Below the pieces are notes generated by a model. The model did not search any database, had not been told where the DNA came from, and saw only the letters and a program-made list of their open reading frames with translations. This document shows positions 18,401 to 26,902 of a stretch of DNA of 64,000 nucleotides, in pieces (the stretch's first letter is position 1; each line of letters opens with the position of its first letter). Origin of the DNA: Acidobacteriota bacterium (GTDB lineage Bacteria > Acidobacteriota > Terriglobia > Bryobacterales > Bryobacteraceae); the NCBI GenBank assembly GCA_026394075.1, contig JAPKYX010000200.1, positions 1-64,000 on the forward strand, in the 5' to 3' direction. Made by a program: the position numbers and the translations under genes.

Positions 18401-18864
18401 GTGGTGTTTTGACGCGGGCCTTGCGCGAGTGGACCTTGTCGGGATCCCTGACGGCGCAGACGGGTACACCCCTGACCGCGCGCATCCTGGGCAATGGCAC
18501 CCAACTGGCGCAAACCTCCGGCACCGGCAGCCGCCGGGCGGATGCGACGGGTCTGCCGGTGACCAGTGGCGGCGGCTTCTTCAACCCGGCCGCCTTTGCC
18601 GTTCCCGCCAATGGAGCCTTGGGCAACGCCGGCCGCAACACCATTACCGGACCGGGGAGCCTGGTGGTGAATATGAGCTTCGGCCGATCATTCGCCCTGG
18701 GCGAAACCCGGCGCCGCCTGGAACTGCGCATGGAAGCCAACAACGTGCTGAACCAGACCAATTTCTCGAACGTCAGCACAGTGGTGAATTCGATCAACTA
18801 CGGTGCCCCCACCGCCGCCGCCATCATGCGGCAGATGACCGCTGTCCTGAGGTACCGTTTCTGA
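15475..18864 (+). CDS. Oar-like outer-membrane beta-barrel protein with Gly-rich segment
   Basis: About 1129 residues from TTG 15475 (ATG 15478 is one codon later; AGGAGA lies about 15 bases upstream). After a signal peptide (IRICAAIFPLVAWSQ) comes a carboxypeptidase-regulatory-like domain (about 20-100: GRVLSGNQPIPGASVKV). Residues about 178-285 are extremely rich in Gly, Pro and Phe, then a barrel region typical of Oar-like receptors (FFTVNFFLTRSRQPYSAFATVPTDAE..GDFS) runs to a terminal LRYRF. A canonical plug domain with its sequence landmarks is not visible; the Gly-rich stretch sits in its place. It overlaps the next gene by four bases. Substrate unknown. Confidence 0.8.
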   Translation: MMQFIRICAAIFPLVAWSQSGRVLSGNQPIPGASVKVTLNGKVFETVTGPDGRFQVPPAAAGTADLEVRMFGFQPYRQTAQVLGPNAPVEVVLKLAESQLARRMAMGPGGNRATAPESSEVPEFAVPDSSTALAGTGPAGAATSSEAFLVSGSLSQGLGQNAGPDGMDSAMRFDPSMGGFRPEGDFGPGGPAGMGGFGGPGGPGGMGGPGGPGRPDVPGGQGGPPGGFPSGGGFPGRGGPGGGFGGGGFGGPGGGGGFGGGGFGGGRGGPGGPGGAAAQRGRRPNPSGGTQFGNRANRNAGIRGMFSFTLNNSVWNAKPFSISGDSLRQPAYAQSRFGVMLGGPLVIGKLIKDSSTFFTVNFFLTRSRQPYSAFATVPTDAERSGDFSRSLQGTSPVQLFDPASRQPLTGNLIPASRLDPIAQKLLSYIPRPTTEARVNNYAYYGAAAQDSVNLNLRLQRNVTKKDRLALNLGLQTRDGNNLQPYTFSDTSSGSGLNTNLSWTRNLAKRIISNARVTFNRNRNELVPFFAFGPDVATQAGIAGTSRNPLNYGPPNLNFTNFGALSDGNPSLNRTQTLGLGEGLTFIYGRHSVTSGVDYRRASPSNRTDPNARGTLNFTGQATSQLSAAGTPVAGTGFDLADYLYGYAQSSSIRFGDTSTYFRQNNISAFVSDDFKVHARLTLNFGLRYEYFSPVEEKRGHMANLDIGPNFSAVSVVTPGQAGSFSGAFPAGLVNPDRNNFAPRVALAWKLPRVKRSTIIRTGYGVYYNGQIYNGFANRLAQQPPFATSFTVNSTPQNPLPLAQSFTSVRPGDVTNTIAIDRYFRTPYVQTWNFSLQHDLPRGLFTELSYLGTKGTRLDVQTTPNSLGQQTGGSRNQVGNATGFVYDSSNGNSILHSFSSRLTQRFRRGVAFGATYRWSKSIDNSSTFGGAGNTVAQNWLDLSAERGLSSFNRAHVFDTNWLLTSPIGSRATRGAPGGVLTRALREWTLSGSLTAQTGTPLTARILGNGTQLAQTSGTGSRRADATGLPVTSGGGFFNPAAFAVPANGALGNAGRNTITGPGSLVVNMSFGRSFALGETRRRLELRMEANNVLNQTNFSNVSTVVNSINYGAPTAAAIMRQMTAVLRYRF

Positions 18865-20990
18865 AACCCGCACTGGCCACACTGCTCGCCCTCGTGATCG
18901 TCCTGCCGCCGCGCGCCGCCGCGCAGGACGTGGTGTTCAAGTCCGACGTCAAGGTGGTGATCATCAACGTCACCGTCACCGCGCGCGACGGGCAGCCGCT
19001 CGACAAGCTGTCCAAGGATGATTTCGTACTGCTGGAAGACGGCAAGCCGCAGCAGATCCGCTCCCTCGATTTCCAACGCCTGGGCACTGACCCGCTGCCG
19101 GCCATCGGGCCCACCTTCGCGCTACGCCAGAAGCCCGCCGCACCGCGCCCGGTCACCGCCGCACAGCGTGATGAGTTGAAGGAACAGTACCAGGATCGCC
19201 GCCTGATGGTGATGATGTTCGACTTGTCCTCCATGCAGCCGGCCGAACAGTTCCGCGCCGTGGAAGCCGCACAGAAGTTCATCTCCACCCAGCTTTCGGC
19301 CTCCGACGTCGTCTCCGTGATGACGTTCTCGACGTCGCTCAAAACCGTGCTTGACTTCACGGCGGATCGCGAACTGCTGCTGGCCACCATCAAGAGCATC
19401 CGCGTCGGCGAAGCCAGCGAGCAGGCGGGCCTGGCCGAAACCGGAGCCGATGCCGAAGACCAAAGCGGAGCCTTCGTCGCCGACGATACCGAGTTCAACA
19501 TCTTCAACACGGACCGTAAGCTGGCGGCCCTCGAAGACGCCGCGCGCAAGCTCTCGCCGTATCCGCAGAAGAAGGCGCTGGTCTATTTTTCCAGCGGCGT
19601 CGAAAAGACCGGCGTCGACAACCAATCACAGTTGCGCTCCACCGTGGCCGCCGCCGTGCGGGCCAATGTCTCGTTCTACCCGATCGATGCGCGTGGCCTC
19701 TCGGCCGCAGCTCCGGGTGGCGATGCCAGCCAGGCGGGCGCTTCCGGCACGTCGTTGGCCAGTGGCCGAGGCCAGCGCCAACGCTCCGATAGCTTCAACA
19801 ATCAGCAGGAAACGCTCTACTCGCTGGCCGCCGACACGGGCGGCAAAGCGCTGCTCGATGGCAACGACCTCACCGTGGGCCTGCGCGAAGTCCAGAAGAG
19901 CATCGACAGCTACTACATCCTCAGCTACGTCAGCTTGAACACCGCTGATGATGGCCGTTACCGCAAGGTACAGGTGAAGCTCGCCCCCTGGCAGGCCGCA
20001 TTGCGCGCGAAGCTCGACTACCGGCAAGGCTACTTCGCCGCATCCACCTTCAAGACCATGACCGGCAGCGACAAGGAAACGCAGCTGCAGCAGGCCTTGA
20101 CCAGCGAGACCAGCTCAACGGAACTGCCGCTGGCGGTCGAGATCGACTACTTCCGCCTCTCCAAGACCAAGTACTTCGTGCCCGTCACCGTGCGTATCTC
20201 CGGAGCGGCTCTCGCGTTCCGCAACAAAGGTTCCAAGGCGGCCACCGAGCTTGATTTTATTGCCCAGTTCAAGGATTCCAAGGGCCGCGTCTCCTCCGTG
20301 GTGCGGGACACGATTCCCTTGAAGCTCGATCAGGCCACCGCCGGAGAAGTGGCCCGCAAGCAGATCCAGTACGACACCGGCTTCACCCTCACCCCCGGCA
20401 AGTATGTCCTCCGCTTCATCGCCCGCGAGAATGGCGAAGGCAAGACCGGGACCTTTGAAACCAGCGTTGTCATTCCAGAACTGGCCGCGGAAAAGTCGCT
20501 GCGGCTCAGCTCCGTGGTGCTCTCGAACCAACGCCAGCCCGTCAAGGAGCAACTGGCCGGGGCCACCAACAAGAAGAAACTGGTGCAAGAGAATCCGCTA
20601 ATCTCAGCGGACGGCCAGAAGCTGGTGCCCAACGTGACACGCGCCTTCCGGTCCGGCCAGACGCTGTTTGCTTATCTCGAACTATACGACCCCACCGCGC
20701 CCGAAAATGCTCCCGGGCCCGCGGGCATGGTGGGCGTGTCGGCCAGTTTGTCGTTGCTGCAGGACAACCGCAAGATGGCCGAATCGGCCCCGGCGCGCGC
20801 CTTCCGCGTCGGAACCCGGGGCGAGAATACCGTGCCCCTGCGGCTCCAGTTGCCGCTGAAGGACTTGAAGCCCGGCACCTACGTCTGCCAGGTGAACGTC
20901 ATCGACGAACTGGGCAAGAAGTTCGCCTTCCCCCGGACCTCGCTGATGATTGTGGCGGACCCCGCGCCCGCTATCGCATCTCAGCCGTAG
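18861..20990 (+). CDS. VWFA-related protein (TIGR03436-type), likely CTG start
   Basis: About 709 residues. The frame runs back into the upstream gene but the protein sensibly starts at CTG 18861: this makes a four-base CTGA overlap with the receptor stop, has GAGG eight bases upstream, and opens a complete signal peptide (KPALATLLALVIVLPPRAAAQ). GTG 18894 would cut the signal peptide. The N-terminal part VVIINVTVTARDGQPLDKLSKDDF is the hallmark of acidobacterial VWFA-related proteins. The A domain follows (MVMMFDLSSMQPAEQ, about residue 115) with a MIDAS only partly matching DxSxS. The C-terminal half is beta-rich. Probably periplasmic and coupled to the receptor upstream. Confidence 0.75.
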   Translation: MKPALATLLALVIVLPPRAAAQDVVFKSDVKVVIINVTVTARDGQPLDKLSKDDFVLLEDGKPQQIRSLDFQRLGTDPLPAIGPTFALRQKPAAPRPVTAAQRDELKEQYQDRRLMVMMFDLSSMQPAEQFRAVEAAQKFISTQLSASDVVSVMTFSTSLKTVLDFTADRELLLATIKSIRVGEASEQAGLAETGADAEDQSGAFVADDTEFNIFNTDRKLAALEDAARKLSPYPQKKALVYFSSGVEKTGVDNQSQLRSTVAAAVRANVSFYPIDARGLSAAAPGGDASQAGASGTSLASGRGQRQRSDSFNNQQETLYSLAADTGGKALLDGNDLTVGLREVQKSIDSYYILSYVSLNTADDGRYRKVQVKLAPWQAALRAKLDYRQGYFAASTFKTMTGSDKETQLQQALTSETSSTELPLAVEIDYFRLSKTKYFVPVTVRISGAALAFRNKGSKAATELDFIAQFKDSKGRVSSVVRDTIPLKLDQATAGEVARKQIQYDTGFTLTPGKYVLRFIARENGEGKTGTFETSVVIPELAAEKSLRLSSVVLSNQRQPVKEQLAGATNKKKLVQENPLISADGQKLVPNVTRAFRSGQTLFAYLELYDPTAPENAPGPAGMVGVSASLSLLQDNRKMAESAPARAFRVGTRGENTVPLRLQLPLKDLKPGTYVCQVNVIDELGKKFAFPRTSLMIVADPAPAIASQP

Positions 20991-21087
20991 CCCTTGGCGC
21001 TTCGTGACCAAACTCTCACCGATAATTATCGAGGCCTTCAAGCATCCGTCATTGAATGGAAATGCGACGTCACTACCCTGAAACAGG

Positions 21088-21681
21088 ATGTCCCCTGAGT
21101 CCCCTTCCCCCCTCGCCCCCGGCACCGTAACGGTACAGGACGTGTTGGCTGACCTGCTCCGCCGCCCGGGCTATCACTTGATCGAATGCTGGCACTGGAA
21201 GGCGTCGCTGTTCAGCGCGCTGATCCGCTTCTCCCTGTTTTTCGGAGTGAACCTTTCATCGGGCCTGGATGCGGCCTGGGGCGCGGCGTTGGCCGAGTTT
21301 GCCTATCGCCTGATCGCCTCCGGCTGCTATGGCTCCATGACGCAGGCCTTCCGCCGCGCGGAACCCGCTTGGCTGGCCAACCTCACCGCCATGTTCCTGC
21401 TGCCCATCTTCCAGCACGGTATTGAGTTTCTGATCCACTGGCTGCGGGGCACGCCCAAGCTGTTGCCGTCGATTCTGGTGTCGATGATCTTCACGGTCTT
21501 CTCCACGTTGTTCAACCTGTACTCGATGCGCCGTGGGTCGCTGATCGTGGGCGTGGGGGCCCAACCGCTGTGGCGGGACATCGCCCGCTTTCCGGCCTTG
21601 CTGGTGGGCTTTGTGGCCAGCGGCCCCAAGTTGGTCTGGCGGTCCACCGCTGGCTTGCGCAGCGCGGTTGCACCGCGATGA
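21088..21681 (+). CDS. Hypothetical membrane protein
   Basis: A 197-residue protein with probable membrane segments around residues 43-57 (SALIRFSLFFGVNLSS), 98-115 (LANLTAMFLLPIFQHGI) and 127-143 (SILVSMIFTVFSTLFNL). The N-terminus MSPESPSPLAPGTVTVQDVLADLLRRPGYHLIECWHWKAS is conserved-looking but not one I recognise. Its TGA overlaps the ATG of the following glycosyltransferase (ATGA), so the two are translationally coupled and probably act in the same envelope-related process. Function unknown. Confidence 0.6.
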   Translation: MSPESPSPLAPGTVTVQDVLADLLRRPGYHLIECWHWKASLFSALIRFSLFFGVNLSSGLDAAWGAALAEFAYRLIASGCYGSMTQAFRRAEPAWLANLTAMFLLPIFQHGIEFLIHWLRGTPKLLPSILVSMIFTVFSTLFNLYSMRRGSLIVGVGAQPLWRDIARFPALLVGFVASGPKLVWRSTAGLRSAVAPR

Positions 21682-22946
21682 CCTCCCTGCACCTGACCAA
21701 TGCCTGGCACGCCAAGTCCGGCGGCATTGCCACCTACTACCGGGCGTTGCTGGAAGCCGCGGAGCAGGATGGGCGGCAGATGGTGCTGGTGGTGCCAGGG
21801 GAGCAGGACAGCTGTGAGCGGCGCCAGTACACCCGGCTCTACACCGTAGCGGCACCATCCACCCGGATGAACCCCGGGTACCGTGTGATCTACCCCAACC
21901 GCTGGCCCGGCGTGCACCATCGCGTGGCGGAGATCGTCCGGGCGGAACAGCCGGATCTGATCGAGGTCTGCGACAAGTACTGCCTCCACTATCTGGCCGG
22001 TGCCATCCGCCGCGGGCTCTTCCCCGGGCTGCACAAGCGCCCGGTGCTGGTGGGCATGAGTTGCGAGCGGATGGACGACAACTTAGCGGTCTATCTCACG
22101 CACTCCTCCTGGGGCCAGGCCTTTGCGCGTTGGTACATGAAGTGGGTCTATTTCGCTTTCTTTGACCACCACGTCACCGTGTCGCACCATACGGCCGACG
22201 AACTGCGCATCGCTGCGCGCGGGCACGTGCGGGAACGCGGCATCTGGATCCGTCCCAACGGTGTGGATCTCAAGCGGTTCAGCCCCCAACACCGCACCGC
22301 AGCGGAGCATGCCCGCTTGGCGCAGGCCGCCGGAGGCAATCCGGATTCACGGCTGGTCCTGTATGCCGGCCGTCTGGCAAAAGAGAAGAATCTGCCGCTG
22401 CTGCTCGATACATTTGAACGCTTGCTTCGCCAGGACTTTGAGCACGACTACCGGCTGCTAATCGCGGGCGACGGCGTGGAGCGCGCCGCACTCACGCAGG
22501 CCGCCGAAACCCGCTTCCCCGGCTACGCTCATTTTCTGGGCCACATGGCCGGGCGGGAGGAACTGGCCGGCCTCTACGCGAATGCCGACGTGTTCGTCCA
22601 CACCAATCCAGCGGAGCCCTTCGGCATTGCCCCACTGGAAGCCATGGCCAGCGGCACTCCGCTGGTGGCACCGGATCGAGGAGGCATTACGTCGTTTGCC
22701 CATTCCGGCAATGCCTGGCTGGCCGCGCCGGAAGCCGGAGTGTTTACGCAAGCGGTGCTTGATACCTTCCAATCTCCTGACCGCGAAGCACGCCGCGCCC
22801 GGGCCTTGGCCACGGCGGCGTCGCTTGACTGGCCGGTGGTGGCACGCCAGTTTCTTGACCTCTACGGCCAGTTCGTCACCGCACACGGCACGGTGGAACC
22901 GGACTTCCGGTCAACCCCGGGCACTTGGCTCGGCTCTGAAACTTAG
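21678..22946 (+). CDS. Glycosyltransferase, GT4 type (GT-B fold)
   Basis: A 422-residue glycosyltransferase. The N-terminal half has HLTNAWHAKSGGIATYYRALL (acceptor-side loop), and the C-terminal half has the GT4 donor-binding signature: VLYAGRLAKEKNLPLLLDTF, LLIAGDGVER, LGHMAGREELAGLYANADVFVHTNPAEPFGIAPLEAMASGTP with the E-x7-E motif, and PDRGGI. Such enzymes transfer a hexose from a nucleotide sugar in the cytoplasm to a lipid or glycan acceptor. ATG 21678 is chosen because it overlaps the upstream stop. Acceptor and sugar cannot be determined. Confidence 0.85.
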   Translation: MTSLHLTNAWHAKSGGIATYYRALLEAAEQDGRQMVLVVPGEQDSCERRQYTRLYTVAAPSTRMNPGYRVIYPNRWPGVHHRVAEIVRAEQPDLIEVCDKYCLHYLAGAIRRGLFPGLHKRPVLVGMSCERMDDNLAVYLTHSSWGQAFARWYMKWVYFAFFDHHVTVSHHTADELRIAARGHVRERGIWIRPNGVDLKRFSPQHRTAAEHARLAQAAGGNPDSRLVLYAGRLAKEKNLPLLLDTFERLLRQDFEHDYRLLIAGDGVERAALTQAAETRFPGYAHFLGHMAGREELAGLYANADVFVHTNPAEPFGIAPLEAMASGTPLVAPDRGGITSFAHSGNAWLAAPEAGVFTQAVLDTFQSPDREARRARALATAASLDWPVVARQFLDLYGQFVTAHGTVEPDFRSTPGTWLGSET

Positions 22947-23145
22947 GGGAAGTTCCGTGCCCCAACGCACCTCCGGCCGGTGAACCGTTTGCGTTCTCGT
23001 AAGCCTTGTAATACGATCTATCCGGACCCGCGGGTCGTTGTTGGGCTACCCTCCCGACACGGTCGCGCTGCGTCCCATTGCCCGAGTTCGGCAAGATCGC
23101 CGGAGCGTACCCAGTGGTCCGCCCAATACATGAGGAGCCCTGTCC

Positions 23146-25284
23146 ATGCCCTGTTCGCCTCGCCACCTGCAGGTCCCGGCACCGCGCGCCATTCTGGCGC
23201 TGGCACTGCTGTCCATCAACGCGCTGCCCGCCGCCGCGCAGTTCAAGCCCAAAGACACCGAATGGCCAACCTACGCCGCGGATTTGGCTGGCACGCGGTA
23301 CCGGCCGCTCGACCAGATCAACGCCGGCAACTTCAAGACGCTGGAGGTCGCCTGGCGCTTCAAGACCGATAGCCTGGGCAACCGGCCGGAGTTCAAGCTG
23401 GAAGGCACGCCGTTGATGGTGGGGGGCGTGATCTACGCGACGGCCGGTTCACGCCGCGCCGTCGTGGCTCTCGACGCCACCACCGGCGAACTGATGTGGG
23501 TGCATGGCGAACGCGAAGGCGAACGCGGTGCCGCCGCGCCTCGACAACTATCCGGCCGCGGCTTGGCCTACTGGTCCGATGGCAAGGAGGAGCGCGTCCT
23601 CTATGTGACGCCGGGTTACCGGATGATCGCCCTCAATGCCAAAACCGGCGCGCCCGTGCCCACGTTCGGCAAAGGCGGCTCGGTCGACCTGAAGCTGGAA
23701 ATGGACCAGACCATCATGCCCGACCTGACCACCGGCGAAGTGGGCCTCCAGTCCGCACCCGTCGTGGCCAAGGACACCGTCATCATCGGCGCGGCCTTCC
23801 GCGAAGGCATGACGCCCAAAACCAAGACCAACAACAAAGGCTACGTGCGCGGTTTCGACGTCCGCACCGGCAAGCGTCTGTGGATCTTCCACACGATCCC
23901 CAAGAAGGGTGAGCACGGCTACGACACCTGGCTGAATGGCTCCGCCGAATACACCGGCAACAATGGCGTCTGGACCCAGATGACAGTGGACGAGCAGCTG
24001 GGCTTGGCCTATCTACCGGTAGAATCCCCCACCTCGGATTACTACGGCGGCCACCGCCCGGGCGACAATCTCTATGGTGAAAGCCTGGTCTGCGTCGACT
24101 TGAAGACCGGCCAGCGCAAGTGGCACTACCAACTGGTCCACCATCCGATCTGGGACATGGACATCTCCTCGGCCCCCATCCTGGCCGACATCACCGTGGA
24201 CGGCAAAAACATCAAGGCCGTCGCCCAGCCCAGCAAACAGGGCTTCCTTTACGTGTTTGACCGCGTCACCGGCAAGCCGGTCTGGCCCATCATTGAGAAG
24301 CCGGTGGAGAAAGGCGACGTGCCAGGCGAGTGGTACGCACCCACCCAACCGTTCCCCAGCAAGCCGCCGATCTATAGCCGCAACGGCGTGCTGAAGGAAG
24401 ACCTGATCGACTTCACCCCCGCGCTGAAGGAAAAGGGCTTGGCGATCGCAGCCAAGTACAAGCTGGGCCCGGTCTATACGCCGCCCGTGGTCAGCAAAGT
24501 GGAGGGTCCGCTGGCTACCCTGACGCTGGGCACCGCCAGCGGCGGCACCAACTGGCCGGGCGCTTCTTATGACCCGGAAACCCACACCATCTATGCCTTC
24601 GCCTGCAACGCCTGCCTGACGCCCATCGGGCTGATCAAGCCGCCCAAAGAGATTTCCGAGGTGGACTACTTTGCCGGCACCGCCGGACAGGAGATTCGCC
24701 TCCGCACCGGCCCCGGTGAAGGATCGGGTGCGGATTCGCCCCTGCCCACCCGTCGAGCGGCGGCCCCCGCTGCTCCTCCCGCAGGCGGCGGCGGTGGCGG
24801 AGCCTTGAACGTCGATGGCCTGCCGTTGATCAAGCCGCCCTACAGCACCATCTCCGCCATCAACCTGGACCGCGGCGAGATCGTCTGGCAGATCGCCCAT
24901 GGCGAAACGCCGGACTTCATCCGCAACCATCCCGCCCTGAAAGGCCTGACCATTCCGCGCACCGGACAATCGGGCTTCAATGTCGGCACGCTGGTCACCA
25001 AGACGCTGGTGATCGCCGGAGACGGCGCTGTCACCAGCCCTCCGGGCCGCGCTCGCGGGGCGATGCTGCGCGCCTATGACAAGGGCAACGGCAAGGAAGT
25101 CGGCGCGGTCTATCTGCCCGCTCCGCAGACCGGTTCGCCGATGACCTACATGTTGAACGGCAAGCAGTACATCATCGTCGCCGTCAGCGGCGGTGCGTAC
25201 TCCGGCGAATACATCGCCTTCACGCTGCCCGCCACCGAGGAGCGCGCCCCCAGCCAGGGCGCCGCTGGCGGAGCCCAACGCTAA
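23146..25284 (+). CDS. PQQ-dependent dehydrogenase (quinoprotein, type I-like)
   Basis: A 712-residue periplasmic enzyme with a signal peptide ending at about residue 31 (LLSINALPAAAQ). The mature protein begins with WPTYAADLAGTRYRPLDQIN, the typical first blade of PQQ alcohol/glucose dehydrogenases. Further blades carry DATTGELMW, DVRTGKRLWIFHT, DLKTGQRKWHYQLVHHPIWDMDI, TGKPVWPI, GGTNWPGASYDPETHTIY and a C-terminal GKQYIIVAVSGG. Around residues 535-560 is a Pro/Ala/Gly-rich low-complexity loop. GAGGAG upstream supports ATG 23146. The cytochrome c gene 17 bases downstream is the expected electron acceptor. Substrate (sugar or alcohol) not determinable. Confidence 0.85.
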   Translation: MPCSPRHLQVPAPRAILALALLSINALPAAAQFKPKDTEWPTYAADLAGTRYRPLDQINAGNFKTLEVAWRFKTDSLGNRPEFKLEGTPLMVGGVIYATAGSRRAVVALDATTGELMWVHGEREGERGAAAPRQLSGRGLAYWSDGKEERVLYVTPGYRMIALNAKTGAPVPTFGKGGSVDLKLEMDQTIMPDLTTGEVGLQSAPVVAKDTVIIGAAFREGMTPKTKTNNKGYVRGFDVRTGKRLWIFHTIPKKGEHGYDTWLNGSAEYTGNNGVWTQMTVDEQLGLAYLPVESPTSDYYGGHRPGDNLYGESLVCVDLKTGQRKWHYQLVHHPIWDMDISSAPILADITVDGKNIKAVAQPSKQGFLYVFDRVTGKPVWPIIEKPVEKGDVPGEWYAPTQPFPSKPPIYSRNGVLKEDLIDFTPALKEKGLAIAAKYKLGPVYTPPVVSKVEGPLATLTLGTASGGTNWPGASYDPETHTIYAFACNACLTPIGLIKPPKEISEVDYFAGTAGQEIRLRTGPGEGSGADSPLPTRRAAAPAAPPAGGGGGGALNVDGLPLIKPPYSTISAINLDRGEIVWQIAHGETPDFIRNHPALKGLTIPRTGQSGFNVGTLVTKTLVIAGDGAVTSPPGRARGAMLRAYDKGNGKEVGAVYLPAPQTGSPMTYMLNGKQYIIVAVSGGAYSGEYIAFTLPATEERAPSQGAAGGAQR

Positions 25285-25301
25285 ACTGTCAGTAACCAAT
25301 C

Positions 25302-25757
25302 ATGAACCGGCATCTGATCTCCGCCCTGGTGGCGGGCACGCTCGCGTCCGCTTGGGTGGTCTGGGCAGCCCAGGCACCGGAGCCGACGCAATCCACCTGG
25401 GACGGCATCTACACCGACGAGCAGGCCCAACGCGGCCAACCGCTCTACCGGAAAGAATGCGCCAGTTGCCATGGCGACCTGATGGGTGGTGGCGAGATGT
25501 CGCCACCGCTCACAGGTGGCGAATTTCTCGCTAACTGGAACGGTCTGACAGTGGGCGATCTGTTCGAACGCATCCGCACCACCATGCCCATCAGCAAGCC
25601 GAAAACGCTGTCCCGCCAGACCAACGCCGACATCCTGGCTTACATCTTCCGCATGGGCAAATTCCCCGCTGGCAAGGAAGAGATGCCGCCCGACGCCGAG
25701 ATGCTGAAGCAGATCAAGATCGACGCTGAGAAGCCGGAAGCGAAACCCAAGCCGTAG
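25302..25757 (+). CDS. Cytochrome c, electron acceptor of the PQQ dehydrogenase
   Basis: A 151-residue protein with an N-terminal signal or anchor (LISALVAGTLASAWVVWAA, residues 5-23). One haem-c site, CASCHG (Cys53, Cys56, His57), and a likely sixth ligand Met95 in RTTMP, both in class-I cytochrome c spacing. The tail is Lys/Glu/Pro-rich (KIDAEKPEAKPKP). Its position 17 bases behind the quinoprotein dehydrogenase points to it taking electrons from reduced PQQ in the periplasm. Confidence 0.85.
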   Translation: MNRHLISALVAGTLASAWVVWAAQAPEPTQSTWDGIYTDEQAQRGQPLYRKECASCHGDLMGGGEMSPPLTGGEFLANWNGLTVGDLFERIRTTMPISKPKTLSRQTNADILAYIFRMGKFPAGKEEMPPDAEMLKQIKIDAEKPEAKPKP

Positions 25758-25797
25758 TCAGGGAACAAACTCCTTCACCATCACGTAGTCTAGGCTG

Positions 25798-25998
25798 ATG
25801 ATCGGATTTCTACTGTGGTGCATCCTCTTCGTGCTGTGCGCGCCGCTGGCGATTGTAGCCCTGGTGCTCTACCCGCTGGTCTGGCTGCTGCTGTTGCCGT
25901 TCAAGATCGTCGGCGTAGCCGTGGGCGGCGTGCTGAGCCTCATCTGGGGCATCTGTACCCTGCCCTTCCGGTTGGGCCAGATGATCGCGGGCCGGTAG
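25798..25998 (+). CDS. Small hydrophobic membrane protein, 66 residues
   Basis: Almost entirely hydrophobic, with two or three membrane segments (IGFLLWCILFVLCAPLAIVAL, LVWLLLLPFKIVGVAVGG, LSLIWGICTLPFRLG) and a basic C-terminus GQMIAGR. It starts with ATG 25798, no strong ribosome binding site. It faces the sugar kinase gene tail to tail with a four-base gap. Coding character is supported by the coherent hydrophobic pattern; I do not recognise the family. Confidence 0.5.
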   Translation: MIGFLLWCILFVLCAPLAIVALVLYPLVWLLLLPFKIVGVAVGGVLSLIWGICTLPFRLGQMIAGR

Positions 25999-26002
25999 GT
26001 GC

Positions 26003-26878
26003 CTAGTTCGCGGGTTGACGGCTGATCCAGGCCTGCGTCTCGGCGTAGTTGAGCACTCCCGCCACTGAGCCCAACTGTGAAACGCTTAAGGCGCCCACGG
26101 CGTTGGCGAAGCGGGCGGCTTCAATCTGCGTTGCGCCCCGTTGCCGGGCGGCCAGAAAGCCGGCGACAAAGCAGTCCCCGGCACCGGTCGAATCAATCGC
26201 GTCCACCGCAAAACCGGACACCAAGTGGCCGTTCACTGAACAGCCGCGCTCACCCAGCTTCTTCACCACCACCGGGGCTTGCGGGTCTCCCAAGTGCTCG
26301 CCTTCACTCTCATTCAGGAACAGTAGATCGGTGAACGGCAGGCACGGATCCAGCACCATGTTCCACTCCCCGCGCGCATCCCAACCGCAATCAAGCGATG
26401 TGGACAGCCCCCGTTCCTTCGCCAGCCGCAGCATCGCCGACGCATGCCGCCGCAGGTGCGGCACCGCATAAGGATTGGCGATGTGGAGATGCGTGACGTC
26501 GTCCGGCCAAGCCAGCGGCACTTCGCGGAAAGCCTCCGCGCTGGCGCCCGGCATGTGGAGCAAAGCCCGGCGGCCATCGGGGTGCACCAGGGCGACGGTG
26601 GCCGCGGTGGCGGCGGCGCTACGCTGCACGAAACCGGTCGATACTCCGGCGCGCTGCAATTCGGCCCAGGCAAACTCCCCGGCCGCATCGTGTCCCACCA
26701 AGCCCATCAGGTGCACCGGAGCGCCCAGCATTGCCAAGGCAAACGAAGTACTGCCCCCGTTACCACCCAGGCTCTGCGTCATTGCCTCCACCCACTCGGT
26801 GGTACCCCAGCGGATCTCCGTCACCGGGCGGACCAGGGTGTCCACCACAATGTTGCCTGCCACCAGACATGAGTCCAT
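26003..26878 (-). CDS. PfkB-family carbohydrate kinase
   Basis: A 291-residue ribokinase-like enzyme. It begins MDSCLVAGNIVVDTLVRPV, has the N-terminal substrate-side GGNGGSTSFALAMLGAPVHLMGLVGHDAAGEF (PfkB signature 1 region) and the anion-hole/catalytic motif DSTGAGDCFVAGFLA near residue 235, with catalytic Asp in GAGDC. It phosphorylates a sugar or nucleoside using ATP in the cytoplasm; the specific substrate is not clear. The gene starts 25 bases after the stop of the upstream unknown gene. Confidence 0.85.
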   Translation of the reverse strand: MDSCLVAGNIVVDTLVRPVTEIRWGTTEWVEAMTQSLGGNGGSTSFALAMLGAPVHLMGLVGHDAAGEFAWAELQRAGVSTGFVQRSAAATAATVALVHPDGRRALLHMPGASAEAFREVPLAWPDDVTHLHIANPYAVPHLRRHASAMLRLAKERGLSTSLDCGWDARGEWNMVLDPCLPFTDLLFLNESEGEHLGDPQAPVVVKKLGERGCSVNGHLVSGFAVDAIDSTGAGDCFVAGFLAARQRGATQIEAARFANAVGALSVSQLGSVAGVLNYAETQAWISRQPAN

Positions 26879-26902
26879 ACGTGTGGCTCGCGCGGTCCCG
26901 CC

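Noticed and set aside
24013-25299. A 428-codon minus frame over the PQQ dehydrogenase
   Set aside because: Typical high-GC shadow; the + strand encodes the quinoprotein.
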